The translations under genes and the position numbers were made by a program. From Oscillospiraceae bacterium (lineage in GTDB: Bacteria; Bacillota; Clostridia; Oscillospirales; QAMX01): a stretch of DNA of 38,099 nt. The notes beneath the pieces are model-generated. The model ran no database searches. It saw only the letters and a program-made list of their open reading frames with translations, and was not told the DNA's origin. The DNA lies in contig SVLW01000018.1 in NCBI GenBank assembly GCA_015067705.1, positions 1-38,099 of the forward strand. The letters run 5' to 3'. Within the stretch, counting starts at the first letter, position 1. Each line of letters starts with the position of its first letter. Shown piece after piece: positions 1 through 8,585 of this stretch.

Positions 1-386
1 ACGGCTTCCTGAAATACCAGTGGCTGAATGATTTCGACCGGGATATGGTGGCCGTCACCAAAGAAAACGAGATGTTCCGCCAGCAGATGGCCGACCTGAT
101 GCTGATGAAAGCGCCGGAACAGACCTGCGCCTTCTATCGCGGCGGCCTGCTCTTCGTCTTTAACTGGCACCCCACGAACAGTCTCGAACATGTGCTCATC
201 CCCGTGCACCAGCCCGGCGAGTACACGGTGGTGCTGTCCTCCGACGATCCGCAGTACGGCGGATTCGGCAACGTGGAACAGGCGACCTACTCCTCCAAGC
301 TCTTCGAGGGCCGGCACTATATCGAGCTCTACATCCCCGCCCGCACCTGCTTTGTCCTGAAAGAAAAAGTCATCCTGCCGGAATAA
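1..386 (+). CDS. glgB: 1,4-alpha-glucan branching enzyme, C-terminal end only
   Basis: The reading frame is open from the left edge (first full codon at base 3) and ends at TAA 384-386, so only about the last 127 residues are present. The start LKYQWLNDFDRDM followed by an all-beta stretch (FNWHPTNS, YTVVLSSDD, YGGFG) matches the C-terminal beta domain of GH13 branching enzymes, which make the alpha-1,6 branches of glycogen in the cytoplasm. The catalytic barrel lies outside the window, so activity cannot be judged. The gene converges on the SLH protein gene and both end at one shared terminator. A different GH13 enzyme is possible, but the DFDRDM segment and the final beta domain favour GlgB. 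Confidence 0.85.
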   Translation, partial: GFLKYQWLNDFDRDMVAVTKENEMFRQQMADLMLMKAPEQTCAFYRGGLLFVFNWHPTNSLEHVLIPVHQPGEYTVVLSSDDPQYGGFGNVEQATYSSKLFEGRHYIELYIPARTCFVLKEKVILPE

Positions 387-413
387 GAGGGCTGCTGTTT
401 CAAAAAACGTATC

Positions 414-449
414 AAAAAAGAGCGATGTCGCATGACATCGCTCTTTTTT
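414..449. terminator. Bidirectional intrinsic terminator
   Basis: A perfect 16-bp inverted repeat (arms 414-429 and 434-449, loop GCAT) begins with A6 and ends with T6, so it can terminate the glgB transcript on the plus strand and the SLH transcript on the minus strand. Confidence 0.92.
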
Positions 450-461
450 TCTATCTCAGGT

Positions 462-3400
462 TTACTCGCCCAGAAGCCGATAAAGGAAGGCGGCAAGCTG
501 GGCGCGGGTGCAGGGCGCATCCGGGGAGAAGGCATCCTCGGCAGTGCCGGACGTGATGCCGTTCATATAGCACCAGGCGATTGCTTCATATGCCCACTCC
601 GGAACATCGGTAAAGGGCAGACGGAACATCCACGCGCCGGTGAATCCGCCGCCGCGGGACTGTTCAAAGCGATAGAGGAAGGCCGCCATCTGGGCACGGG
701 TGCAGGGCGCATCCGGGCTGTAGCCCGTGTCGGAGGTGCCCAGCGTGATGCCGTTTTCCACAGCCCACTGTACCGCCTTGGTGTAATAGGCGTCCAGTTC
801 TACATCGGCAAACACAGCCGCGTCGCTCTCGGGCTCCGGACAACCGGCGGCGCGCCAGAGGAAGACCGCCATCTGGGCGCGGGTACAGGGTGCATCCGGA
901 TCAAAGCGCGTGCCGTCCCCGACACCTGCCGTGATGCCGTTCTCCACGGCCCAGAGCACGGCGTCCTGATAATATGCATCCTCCGGAATATCCGAGAAGG
1001 GATTCTCCACAGGCTTCGGCGCAGGATCCTGCTCCGGCGCGGAGGCAGACGGATCCCCGCTCTCCGGCTCTTCATCCGGTACAGGCGCGGCAGTCGGAGG
1101 CGTCACTACGATCACCGGCGGCCGGGGTGCCGGCGGCGCGGGCGGCAGTTCCTCCTGTGCCTCCACCGTCAGGGTGTAGCTGGCCGTGGCTTCGGGGTAA
1201 ATATCGTATGCAGACGCGGTGGCCGTGATCACGGTCTCACCGGCCGCGAGAATCGTGACCTTACCCGTCCCGTCCACCGTGGCAACGGTGGGATCGTTGC
1301 TCTCATACGTCACGGTGCTGCCCTGGGGCGCACCAGTCACCAAAACCGTGAAGTCTGCATCACCCACGGTTTTACTCACGCTCGACTGCTCGAACTGGAA
1401 GTCATATTCCAGCATGGCAAAATCACTGAAACTGTCGATGACGAAGGTGGCGCGATAGCGGCTCTCCGTTTCTTCGTAATAGATATTGGGACGAATCTGC
1501 TCTACGGTTTTCTTGTCGGAAAGCAGATGGAGAATCACCAAAAAGTCCGGGTTGATGCTTGCGGGTACCGGAATATCAATCACGATGGGGACAAATAATT
1601 TCTGACCCGCATCCTCCTGCTGATTTCCGTTGTTCCCCGATTCCTCTTCCTCCACATAATTCACCGCACCTTTCAGCTTCAGAGAGAACTGAATGGCGTT
1701 GTGCTGCTGTTCGGGGATCACGATACCCTTCTTGGGTTCGTCCACCACCAGCGTGACGGTAGGCGTTTTCCCGGATTCCGGATGCGCGTCCTCCCAGTTC
1801 AGCGCGGCGCCAACCATCTCGATATCGCCCGCGATCGCGGCGATTTCTTTGTTGGCCTTGTCGTGCACTTCCACTTTCTGATCCACATTATCCGCGACCT
1901 CTTTTTCCAGTTCGCGGATCTTCTCAAGCGTACCGGAATCGACGCCGCCGGAGATGGACTGATCCGCCGTCATGGCGGTGCGCAGCTCTGCAGTGGAGTC
2001 CTTGAGTGCCTCCTGTACCTGATCCAGAGTCAACTGCGGCGCGCTGCCGCTCTGATCCGGAACGGGCGTCAAAAGCTCATCCAGCTTTTCATTCACCTGA
2101 TCGGTGATGGAACGGGTGTCCAGCGCAGGGCTAAGCGCGGAAAACTCGCTGAGCTGATACTTTGTGATATCCTTCGGAACCAGGCGCACCTTGAAATAAT
2201 ACTTGGTGTTGCCGTGGCGTTCCAGAACTTCATCCTGGATGGGCTCGTAATGATACCCATCTTCATTCCAAAGATTGCCGTCAAAGTTGCCGGCGTCATC
2301 CACCAGTTTGCCGGTCTCCTGCTCCTCGTGGATCCAGCGGATCTCATAGCGATCCTGACCCTCCTGCGTCGGCACCTGCCAGTATGCCATGTACCGGCCG
2401 TCCCGCTTTTCCCAGCGGAAGGTCGCGGCATCCGGTGCCGCCAGCTTTTCCGTGGGTTTCGTATAGGTAAAGGTCCCGGACAGCTCGCTCCATTCGCTGT
2501 CGCGGTATTCTACGCCATCCGCCTCCGCCTTGATACGGAAGCGATAGGTGCCGCTTTCAAACTGCTCATAGATAAAGTCCGATATGCTGAAATACGAAGA
2601 GTGGTTCGTGTCGCCAAAGCTCCATCCGCCTTCATGCACCAGCACGTCTTTGCCGTTTTCCACCCGGTAAATCTCCACGGCAATGCGGTTCTGCCGCAGC
2701 TCGCCAAAGCGGAAGCTCATGCTGCCCATGCGTTCTTCATACGACACATCGGTTTCGTCGCCCCAGTAATACTCCCGGTGCCAGGTGAGTTCATAGGGCG
2801 TGGAAAGCTGGGGCAGGTCACCGCGGATCAGGCGGAAATCAAACCGATATCTGCCGTCGTTCTGCGTGGTAATCTCGATCTGATACCGACCGCCCATGGG
2901 GAAATTGCCCTGCTTCATCTGAAGCTTTGCGGCCTCGCCGTCGCTTGCCAGTGTGATGTCAAACTGCCCGCTGACATCCTCCTGCCAGTTGCTGAGAACG
3001 CGGATCGACCGGATCGTCTGTTTTCCGCCCGCCAGCACATAGAACACATCGTCGGTATCCGAAAGCATCACTTCGTCGTCGAGATAATTCGCCTCAGTCG
3101 CCGTGTCAGCGCGATAAAGGCCGAATTCCGGCTTTTCGATCACCACTTCCATCTGCCCCAGTACATTCTGGGTATCAGGATCCACGTACGAAATCACGCC
3201 CTTGCCTTCATAGGCATCGGCACACAGGTGATCTGCGTCGTTCCAACGCTTTATAGAAACCAGATCTTCCGGAAGCGTCAGGTCAGAAAGTGCCACCGGC
3301 GTCATGTTCTGCGACGTGCCAAAATAGAACTGCAGCACCGTAGAATTGCCGGACTGCATCCAAAGCTGGGATCCTAGGCGCTCGCTTTCGTCCTCGTAAT

Positions 3401-4901
3401 AGGTCTCGGTTTTCTCGTCCCATCTGAGCCAGCGGTACATGAGCGTCGGGATCGTGCTTTCCGTATCCATCCAGATGTGCCGATCGTCCTCCTCCCACCG
3501 ATTATGGTCGAGCCGCTCATAGCACACCTTCATGCCGATCTCACTCGTGGGAACGACTTTGCTTTCCTTGACCTGCACGGTCAGGTACGGCATATTCGCG
3601 TTGGCAGGAGTGACTTCAAAGAGGGCGGCATATTCTTCATTCGCCCATTTTTCAAACGTCAGATTGCGGAAGGAAACGGTATTCCGCAGACAGACATAGA
3701 AGGTATCGTTCTCCTCCGTCTGCACGAAGGGATGACCGGTATAAAGATACGTTTCCTCGCTGGGCGTCGGTGCGGAATAGAAGCCGACATCGGGCAGCAC
3801 CGTTTTGGCAGACAGCAGCGATACGTCGTCGTCCGGCAGCCGATACGAAATACCCGCGGCATCCGTCGCAGCGGCGAAGCGCGTGACCTTCAGCTCAATG
3901 GCATTTTCCGGAATGACCAGATCATTCTCTTCTTCCCAGAGCTCTGCCGTCACCCACGCGGGGAACTCCAGCTGTGCCGGAGACAGCGGCTGTGCCTCGC
4001 CGGCGCGGATCTCACTCCGGGCGGCATAATAGAAGCACACACGCCAGATATCGCCGGGAACCGGGCTCCAATCTGATGCCGGATATTCCCGATTGACCGT
4101 CACTTCATCCCGGTTCTGATTGATAAAGCACATATATAAGCGGGGCATATCGTTTTCGATCCAGACCGTTCTGCCCCGGATATCGCCAGATTCCTGATCA
4201 TTCCGATTTTCCAGTTCTGCTTCAAAGTGATAGGCTTCCTGCGCCGTGGGATCCGTAATGGTCACCGTGGCATAACGACCCTCAGAATCCAGCACCACAT
4301 TACCAATCGTGGTCACACTGGCATGCCGGATTTCATCGCCAAAGGTCTCGTGAACCGTCTGCATACGGGTGCTCCCCGCCACTTCCGGAGACAGGGCGAT
4401 ATAGAAGGTCTTGCTGTCCTCCCGCAGAGTCACCTCTTCCATCAGACTGCTGCCGTCAAAAATCCCGTCGGCAGTATAGGGAACAGCGCTATATAGGCCC
4501 AGATCCGGCACCGTAGAATGCAGACCAACTGTATAGGTCGTATCGCCGACCGTATAGCAGATCTGGCCGTCACCCAGCGCATTCATATGAAGATCAAAGC
4601 GACCGGTCTTCTGGTCCACATGTTCCAGTTTCGCAAAAGACGGAAATTCCAGCAGTTCCGGCGAAATCGTTTCCGTGCTGCCGTCCGCATGATGCAGCAC
4701 GGCCCACATCTCCATCCCACCAAACACCTGACACTCCACATCGGTCAGTTCCGCTTCCCATTCCTCGTTGGGATTAGAACACATCATGTGAAGCTTCAGC
4801 ACATCTGTCGCCGCGGACTCCCCCTCGGCATATGCAACAGCCGGGAACATCGCCAGCACCATGCATAACGCCAACAAAAGGGAAACGATCCGTTTTTTCA
4901 T
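462..4901 (-). CDS. Large secreted SLH-domain surface protein with Ig-like domain
   Basis: This 1479-residue protein starts with a clear signal peptide (MKKR, hydrophobic core, AYA-E cleavage near residue 25). The first ~800 residues hold three related modules of about 230 residues. Each ends in a G-[FL]-Y-[SR]-A motif (near residues 135, 371 and 593) followed by a TFY or VFY strand. A fibronectin-III-like segment follows (~817-930), then a helical segment (~980-1030), a Big_2-type Ig-like domain (~1170-1247), a proline-rich linker, and three SLH repeats from ~1300 to the end (FSDIP, VFADV and LPFTDVP starts; TRAQ cores). SLH domains bind pyruvylated secondary cell-wall polymers, so the protein is probably anchored outside the cell with the repeats exposed. 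I see no catalytic motif; adhesion or a structural role is inference. The start has AGGAAGAGG upstream. Confidence 0.9.
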   Translation of the reverse strand: MKKRIVSLLLALCMVLAMFPAVAYAEGESAATDVLKLHMMCSNPNEEWEAELTDVECQVFGGMEMWAVLHHADGSTETISPELLEFPSFAKLEHVDQKTGRFDLHMNALGDGQICYTVGDTTYTVGLHSTVPDLGLYSAVPYTADGIFDGSSLMEEVTLREDSKTFYIALSPEVAGSTRMQTVHETFGDEIRHASVTTIGNVVLDSEGRYATVTITDPTAQEAYHFEAELENRNDQESGDIRGRTVWIENDMPRLYMCFINQNRDEVTVNREYPASDWSPVPGDIWRVCFYYAARSEIRAGEAQPLSPAQLEFPAWVTAELWEEENDLVIPENAIELKVTRFAAATDAAGISYRLPDDDVSLLSAKTVLPDVGFYSAPTPSEETYLYTGHPFVQTEENDTFYVCLRNTVSFRNLTFEKWANEEYAALFEVTPANANMPYLTVQVKESKVVPTSEIGMKVCYERLDHNRWEEDDRHIWMDTESTIPTLMYRWLRWDEKTETYYEDESERLGSQLWMQSGNSTVLQFYFGTSQNMTPVALSDLTLPEDLVSIKRWNDADHLCADAYEGKGVISYVDPDTQNVLGQMEVVIEKPEFGLYRADTATEANYLDDEVMLSDTDDVFYVLAGGKQTIRSIRVLSNWQEDVSGQFDITLASDGEAAKLQMKQGNFPMGGRYQIEITTQNDGRYRFDFRLIRGDLPQLSTPYELTWHREYYWGDETDVSYEERMGSMSFRFGELRQNRIAVEIYRVENGKDVLVHEGGWSFGDTNHSSYFSISDFIYEQFESGTYRFRIKAEADGVEYRDSEWSELSGTFTYTKPTEKLAAPDAATFRWEKRDGRYMAYWQVPTQEGQDRYEIRWIHEEQETGKLVDDAGNFDGNLWNEDGYHYEPIQDEVLERHGNTKYYFKVRLVPKDITKYQLSEFSALSPALDTRSITDQVNEKLDELLTPVPDQSGSAPQLTLDQVQEALKDSTAELRTAMTADQSISGGVDSGTLEKIRELEKEVADNVDQKVEVHDKANKEIAAIAGDIEMVGAALNWEDAHPESGKTPTVTLVVDEPKKGIVIPEQQHNAIQFSLKLKGAVNYVEEEESGNNGNQQEDAGQKLFVPIVIDIPVPASINPDFLVILHLLSDKKTVEQIRPNIYYEETESRYRATFVIDSFSDFAMLEYDFQFEQSSVSKTVGDADFTVLVTGAPQGSTVTYESNDPTVATVDGTGKVTILAAGETVITATASAYDIYPEATASYTLTVEAQEELPPAPPAPRPPVIVVTPPTAAPVPDEEPESGDPSASAPEQDPAPKPVENPFSDIPEDAYYQDAVLWAVENGITAGVGDGTRFDPDAPCTRAQMAVFLWRAAGCPEPESDAAVFADVELDAYYTKAVQWAVENGITLGTSDTGYSPDAPCTRAQMAAFLYRFEQSRGGGFTGAWMFRLPFTDVPEWAYEAIAWCYMNGITSGTAEDAFSPDAPCTRAQLAAFLYRLLGE

Positions 4902-4984
4902 ATTGCGCCACCTCTTCCTTTTATTTTCACGCCAAAAACACAGGGTACACTCTTCATACCCCCAGAATTCTCCAGTATATGGAA

Positions 4985-5013
4985 ATTATAGCGCATAAAA
5001 GCAAAATTGTCCA
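4985..5013 (-). promoter_or_regulatory. Promoter of the SLH protein gene
   Basis: On the minus strand TGGACA (5013-5008) and TATAAT (4990-4985) are 17 bases apart. The start codon is about 85 bases downstream. It lies back to back with the ECF transporter promoter. Confidence 0.6.
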
Positions 5014-5061
5014 TCCGAAAAACAATCTTGGAAGTCTTTCTTCCAAATTCCTGCCAGAGAA

Positions 5062-5089
5062 TTGACTTTGTGACAAAAAGCGGTATAAT
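5062..5089 (+). promoter_or_regulatory. Promoter of the ECF transporter operon
   Basis: TTGACT (5062-5067) and TATAAT (5084-5089) are separated by 16 bases. The start codon is 40 bases beyond the -10 box, which leaves room for only a short leader and no riboswitch. Confidence 0.75.
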
Positions 5090-5129
5090 AATAGTATCTA
5101 CGCGTACAAAGAAAATGGAGGAAAAAACC

Positions 5130-5675
5130 ATGAAAAAGTTTCCCGTGAAAACCATCGTTGCCATCGGCATCGGTGCGGCTCTGTTCTTTGTTCTGGGTCG
5201 CTTCGTTGCGATCCCCAGTCCGGTTCCCAACACCAACATCACTGTGCAGTATGGTCTCCTGGCCTTCATGTCCGTGGTCTTTGGCCCCATCGCCGGTGCT
5301 CTCATCGGTCTGATCGGCCATGCCCTCATTGACTTCAGCTATGGCTGGGGCATCTGGTGGAGCTGGGTCATCGCTTCCGGCGCATTCGGCTTCCTGGTGG
5401 GTCTTGCAGGCAAGGCACTGAAGCTCCGCGGCAGACTGAACGGAAAGGGCATCCTGAAGTTCAACATTGCCCAGATCATCAGCCATCTGATCTGCTGGAT
5501 GGCAGTGGCTCCTGTTTTAGACGTTTACATGATGGGCGAGCCCTGGGACAAGCTCATTGTGCAGGGCCTCATGGCCGGCGCCGGCAATGCCGTCACCACC
5601 GCCATCGTCGGCACCCTGCTGCTCCTGGCCTATGGCGCCACCCAGACCAAGGCCGGCAGCCTTTCCAAGGAATAA
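5130..5675 (+). CDS. ECF transporter S component, UPF0397 family
   Basis: This is a 181-residue integral membrane protein. The start at 5130 (MKKFPVKT) is chosen because GGAGG sits 8 bases before it; an in-frame upstream ATG at 5007 lies before the promoter -35 box. Features typical of UPF0397 S components are the VKTIVAIGIGAALFFVLGRF opening, the FGPIAGALIGLIGHALID segment, the tryptophan-rich WWSWVI helix and the KGSL/KAGSLSKE-type tail. S components bind a small substrate, often a vitamin or a precursor, and work with an EcfA-EcfA'-EcfT module. Here that module is encoded directly downstream, so this is probably a dedicated (group I) transporter. The sequence does not identify the substrate. 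Confidence 0.9.
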   Translation: MKKFPVKTIVAIGIGAALFFVLGRFVAIPSPVPNTNITVQYGLLAFMSVVFGPIAGALIGLIGHALIDFSYGWGIWWSWVIASGAFGFLVGLAGKALKLRGRLNGKGILKFNIAQIISHLICWMAVAPVLDVYMMGEPWDKLIVQGLMAGAGNAVTTAIVGTLLLLAYGATQTKAGSLSKE

Positions 5676-5698
5676 TTCCAAAAACGAACCCTATCGCA

Positions 5699-5728
5699 AA
5701 GGCAGGCCTCGTGCCTGCCTTGCTTTTT
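5699..5728 (+). terminator. Intercistronic terminator or attenuator
   Basis: A 9-bp perfect stem (5699-5707 with 5713-5721, loop CTCGT) is followed by GCTTTTT ending at 5728. It lies between the S component gene and the ATPase gene, three bases before the ATPase ribosome site. It can let the S component be made in excess over the energizing module, or mark the 3' end of a separate S-component mRNA. Confidence 0.75.
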
Positions 5729-5741
5729 GAGGAGGAACCCC

Positions 5742-7451
5742 ATGGCGCAGGATATCCTGATTTCCTTTGAACACTTTGGCTTTCACTACACCGCTCAGGC
5801 GGAGCCTACCTTATATGACATCAATCTGGACATACGCCGGGGCGAAAAGGTGCTGATCGTGGGGCCCTCGGGCTGCGGCAAGTCCACGCTGGCCCATTGT
5901 CTGAATGGTCTGATCCCCGCCTCCTATCCCGGCGAGATCACCGGAAAACTCACCGTCGGCGGACGGGACGCCCGGGAACTGGGGCTTTTCGGCCTGTCCC
6001 GGATGATCGGCACCGTTTTACAGGACGCGGACGGGCAGTTCATCGGCCTGACCGTGGCCGAGGACATTGCCTTTGCACTGGAAAACGACTGCATCCCCAC
6101 AGAGGAGATGCACCGGGAAGTGGAGCGCGTGGCGAAGCTTGTGGATGTGGAGCGCGTGCTGCATCACGAGCCCCACGAGATCTCCGGCGGCCAGAAGCAG
6201 CGGGTGTCCCTGGGCGGTGTCATGGTGGGCGACGTGGACGTGCTGCTCTTTGACGAGCCGCTGGCCAATCTCGATCCCGCCACCGGCCGCCAGGCCATTG
6301 CCCTCATTGATGATATCCAGCGCCGCACCGGCTGTGCCGTGGTGATCATCGAGCATCGTCTGGAGGATGTGCTCTATCGCAGCGTGGACCGCGTTGTGGT
6401 GATGCAGGAGGGCCGCATCGTCTATCAGGGCGACCCGGATCGCCTGCTCTCTCTGCCGCTTTTACAGGATGCCGGTATCCGCGAGCCGCTTTATGTCACG
6501 GCGCTGAAATACGCCGGCCTTACGATTTCGCCCGATATGCACCCGGCAGAGCTTTCAAAGCTCGCACTCTCAGACGCGCAGAAGGCGCAGGTGCGGGACT
6601 GGTTCCGGGCGCTGCCCGCCGCCCCCGCGCTGCCGCCGCGGGAGCCGCTTCTCACCGCGGAGGGCATCGATTTCACCTATGAAGGCGGGCATCACGCCCT
6701 GCGGGGCATTGACGCCTGCATTCGCCGGGGCGAAATGCTCAGCATCGTGGGCACCAACGGCGCGGGCAAATCCACCTTCTCCAAAATCATCTGCGGCTTT
6801 GAGCGGCCGCAGGCCGGCGCACTCACCTTCGCCGGGCAGGATCTCTCCGCCCTCTCCATCAAGGAGCGCGCCGACCGCATCGGCTATGTGATGCAGAACC
6901 CCAACCAGATGATCTCCAAGGTACAGATCTTTGACGAGGTGGCCCTGGGACTCCGAAACCGCGGCGTCGCGGAAGAGGAGATCCGTCCCCGGGTGGAGGA
7001 GGCCCTGCGCATCTGCGGGCTCTATCCCTTCCGCAACTGGCCGGTATCGGCCTTAAGCTACGGCCAGAAAAAGCGCGTCACCATTGCCTCCATTCTGGTG
7101 CTGCAGCCGGATATGATCCTCCTGGATGAGCCTACCGCCGGGCAGGATCTCCGGCACTATACCGAGATCATGGACTTTTTAGAGGAATTAAACGCAAAGG
7201 GCATCACCGTGGTGCTGATCACCCACGATATGCACCTGATGCTGGAGTATACGCCCCGGGCGCTGGTGTTCCACGAGGGACAGCTCATTGCCGACGCCTC
7301 TGCGGCAGAGATCCTGAACTCCCCCGAAATCGTGGAGACCGCCCATCTGAAGGAGACCTCTCTTTACCATCTGGCGCTGCTCTGCGGCATCGCCCAGCCG
7401 GAGGAATTCACCCGGCGATTCATCGCCCATGACCGGGAGGTGCGGAAATGA
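5742..7451 (+). CDS. ECF transporter ATPase, two ABC domains fused
   Basis: The 569-residue protein has two ATP-binding cassettes. Domain 1 carries Walker A GPSGCGKST (~40-48), signature SGGQKQR (~147) and Walker B VLLFDEP (~166). Domain 2 carries Walker A GTNGAGKST (~337-345), the variant signature SYGQKKR (~438) and Walker B MILLDEP (~458), plus a THD switch histidine. This is the fused EcfA-EcfA' arrangement of YkoD/CbiO-type transporters, which powers uptake of the substrate held by the S component. The start at 5742 has GGAGG six bases upstream; an in-frame ATG at 5727 overlaps that site and is rejected. The stop overlaps the next start (ATGA), so the ATPase and EcfT are probably translationally coupled. 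Confidence 0.94.
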   Translation: MAQDILISFEHFGFHYTAQAEPTLYDINLDIRRGEKVLIVGPSGCGKSTLAHCLNGLIPASYPGEITGKLTVGGRDARELGLFGLSRMIGTVLQDADGQFIGLTVAEDIAFALENDCIPTEEMHREVERVAKLVDVERVLHHEPHEISGGQKQRVSLGGVMVGDVDVLLFDEPLANLDPATGRQAIALIDDIQRRTGCAVVIIEHRLEDVLYRSVDRVVVMQEGRIVYQGDPDRLLSLPLLQDAGIREPLYVTALKYAGLTISPDMHPAELSKLALSDAQKAQVRDWFRALPAAPALPPREPLLTAEGIDFTYEGGHHALRGIDACIRRGEMLSIVGTNGAGKSTFSKIICGFERPQAGALTFAGQDLSALSIKERADRIGYVMQNPNQMISKVQIFDEVALGLRNRGVAEEEIRPRVEEALRICGLYPFRNWPVSALSYGQKKRVTIASILVLQPDMILLDEPTAGQDLRHYTEIMDFLEELNAKGITVVLITHDMHLMLEYTPRALVFHEGQLIADASAAEILNSPEIVETAHLKETSLYHLALLCGIAQPEEFTRRFIAHDREVRK

Positions 7452-8275
7452 CGAATCTTTTCAATTATATCGACCGCCCCTCTCCCATCCATCGCCTCAC
7501 GGGTGCCGCCAAGCTTCTCTGCCTGGTGGCGTGGAGTGTCGCGGCCATGACCAGTTTCTACACGCCGCTGCTCCTTCTGATGACGGCGGCCGCCTTCCTG
7601 CTCTTCCGCATGGCAAAGCTGCGCCTCCGGGACATTTCCTTTGTGCTCAGTCTCATGCTCGTGTACGTGGTGATGAATAATCTTCTGATTTATCTCTTCT
7701 CTCCCGACCACGGCGTGACTCTTTATGGTTCCGAGACGGTGCTGCTGCCCCTTTTCGGCCGCTATCGCATCACGGCGGAACAGCTTTTCTATCACCTGAA
7801 TGTGGTGCTGAAAAACGCCTGCACCATTCCCATTGTGCTTTTATTTGTCTGCACCACCAATCCTTCCGAGTTTGCCGCGTCCTTAAACCGCATCGGCGTC
7901 AGCTATCGCATCAGCTATGCGGTGGCTCTGGCCCTGCGCTATATCCCGGATATCCAGCGGGAATACCGGGACATTTCCCTGGCACAGCAGGCCAGAGGCG
8001 TCGAGATGAGCAAAAAAGCGCCGCTGGTCAAGCGCCTGAAATCCGCCGCCGCCATTTTGATCCCCCTGATCCTCTCCTCCATGGACCGCATCGAGACCAT
8101 TTCAAACGCCATGGAGCTCCGGGGATTCGGCAAGGACAAACGCCGCAGCTGGTACTCCGGCCGCAAATTCTCCCGCGCCGACACCCTCTTCATGGCAGGC
8201 TCCGTACTTCTCGCCATCCTGTCCTTCGTCATCACGATCTTAAACGGCAGCCGGTATTTTAACCCGTTTGTGTGA
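7448..8275 (+). CDS. ecfT: ECF transporter transmembrane component EcfT
   Basis: The 275-residue membrane protein has several hydrophobic helices in its first ~140 residues and one at the C-terminus. Two Ala-Arg-Gly-type coupling motifs are visible (AQQARGVEM and AMELRGFG); in EcfT proteins these couple to grooves in the two ATPases. The start overlaps the ATPase stop by four bases. Together with the two genes before it, this completes an uptake transporter. No biosynthetic gene nearby hints at the substrate. Confidence 0.92.
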   Translation: MTNLFNYIDRPSPIHRLTGAAKLLCLVAWSVAAMTSFYTPLLLLMTAAAFLLFRMAKLRLRDISFVLSLMLVYVVMNNLLIYLFSPDHGVTLYGSETVLLPLFGRYRITAEQLFYHLNVVLKNACTIPIVLLFVCTTNPSEFAASLNRIGVSYRISYAVALALRYIPDIQREYRDISLAQQARGVEMSKKAPLVKRLKSAAAILIPLILSSMDRIETISNAMELRGFGKDKRRSWYSGRKFSRADTLFMAGSVLLAILSFVITILNGSRYFNPFV

Positions 8276-8318
8276 GTCCTCGCCGTCTCGCCGTACGTCA
8301 TGCAGAATCGCAGGTCAC

Positions 8319-8512
8319 GGGCAACCAATGGTCACCCCTACGAAAGCCACCAAACATAGTGCAAACCCGCCCGCGGACACCCGGGGGGACGGGTGTCCCT
8401 ACATCCAACCCATGACAGTTCTCTGACCCGTCCACGGGACGATATGGGCATCGTCCCCTACGAAGAAGGAACGACATCCTGCGGATTCCAAATCCGTCGG
8501 GCCTGGCCCGAC
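8319..8512. repeat. Cluster of intergenic palindromes with CCCTAC ends
   Basis: The 310-base gene-free stretch after ecfT contains four palindromes. Three are GGGCA-ACC-AAT-GGT-CACCC (8319-8337), GGACACCCG/CGGGTGTCC (8375-8398) and GGGACGAT/ATCGTCCC (8436-8457). Each of these runs directly into CCTACG or CTACA, and the ends are about 60 bases apart. A fourth hairpin, GTCGGGC-CTG-GCCCGAC, lies at 8496-8512. The stems differ in sequence while the layout is kept, which looks like a family of dispersed non-coding elements. No gene is seen here. Confidence 0.6.
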
Positions 8513-8519
8513 TCCATCA

Positions 8520-8545
8520 TTTTCAACTGTCAATTTTCAACTGTC
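8520..8545. repeat. Short direct repeat
   Basis: TTTTCAACTGTC occurs at 8520-8531 and again at 8534-8545, a 14-base period. It sits just before the terminator and has no clear function. Confidence 0.55.
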
Positions 8546-8550
8546 CACTA

Positions 8551-8580
8551 AAAAAAGACCGCCTCTCGGCGGTCTTTTTT
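8551..8580. terminator. Bidirectional intrinsic terminator
   Basis: Arms A6-GACCGCC (8551-8563) and GGCGGTC-T6 (8568-8580) pair around the loop TCTC. It serves the ecfT transcript and the minus-strand esterase transcript. Confidence 0.9.
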
Positions 8581-8585
8581 TACGC

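Noticed and set aside
1701-3377. Open frame of 558 codons antisense to the SLH gene
   Set aside because: It has no promoter, ribosome site or recognizable domain, and the opposite strand encodes a protein with signal peptide and clear domains.
5007-5129. Longer N-terminus for the ECF S component starting at 5007
   Set aside because: It would begin upstream of the -35 box, the extra residues are not membrane-like, and the 5130 start has an ideal ribosome site.
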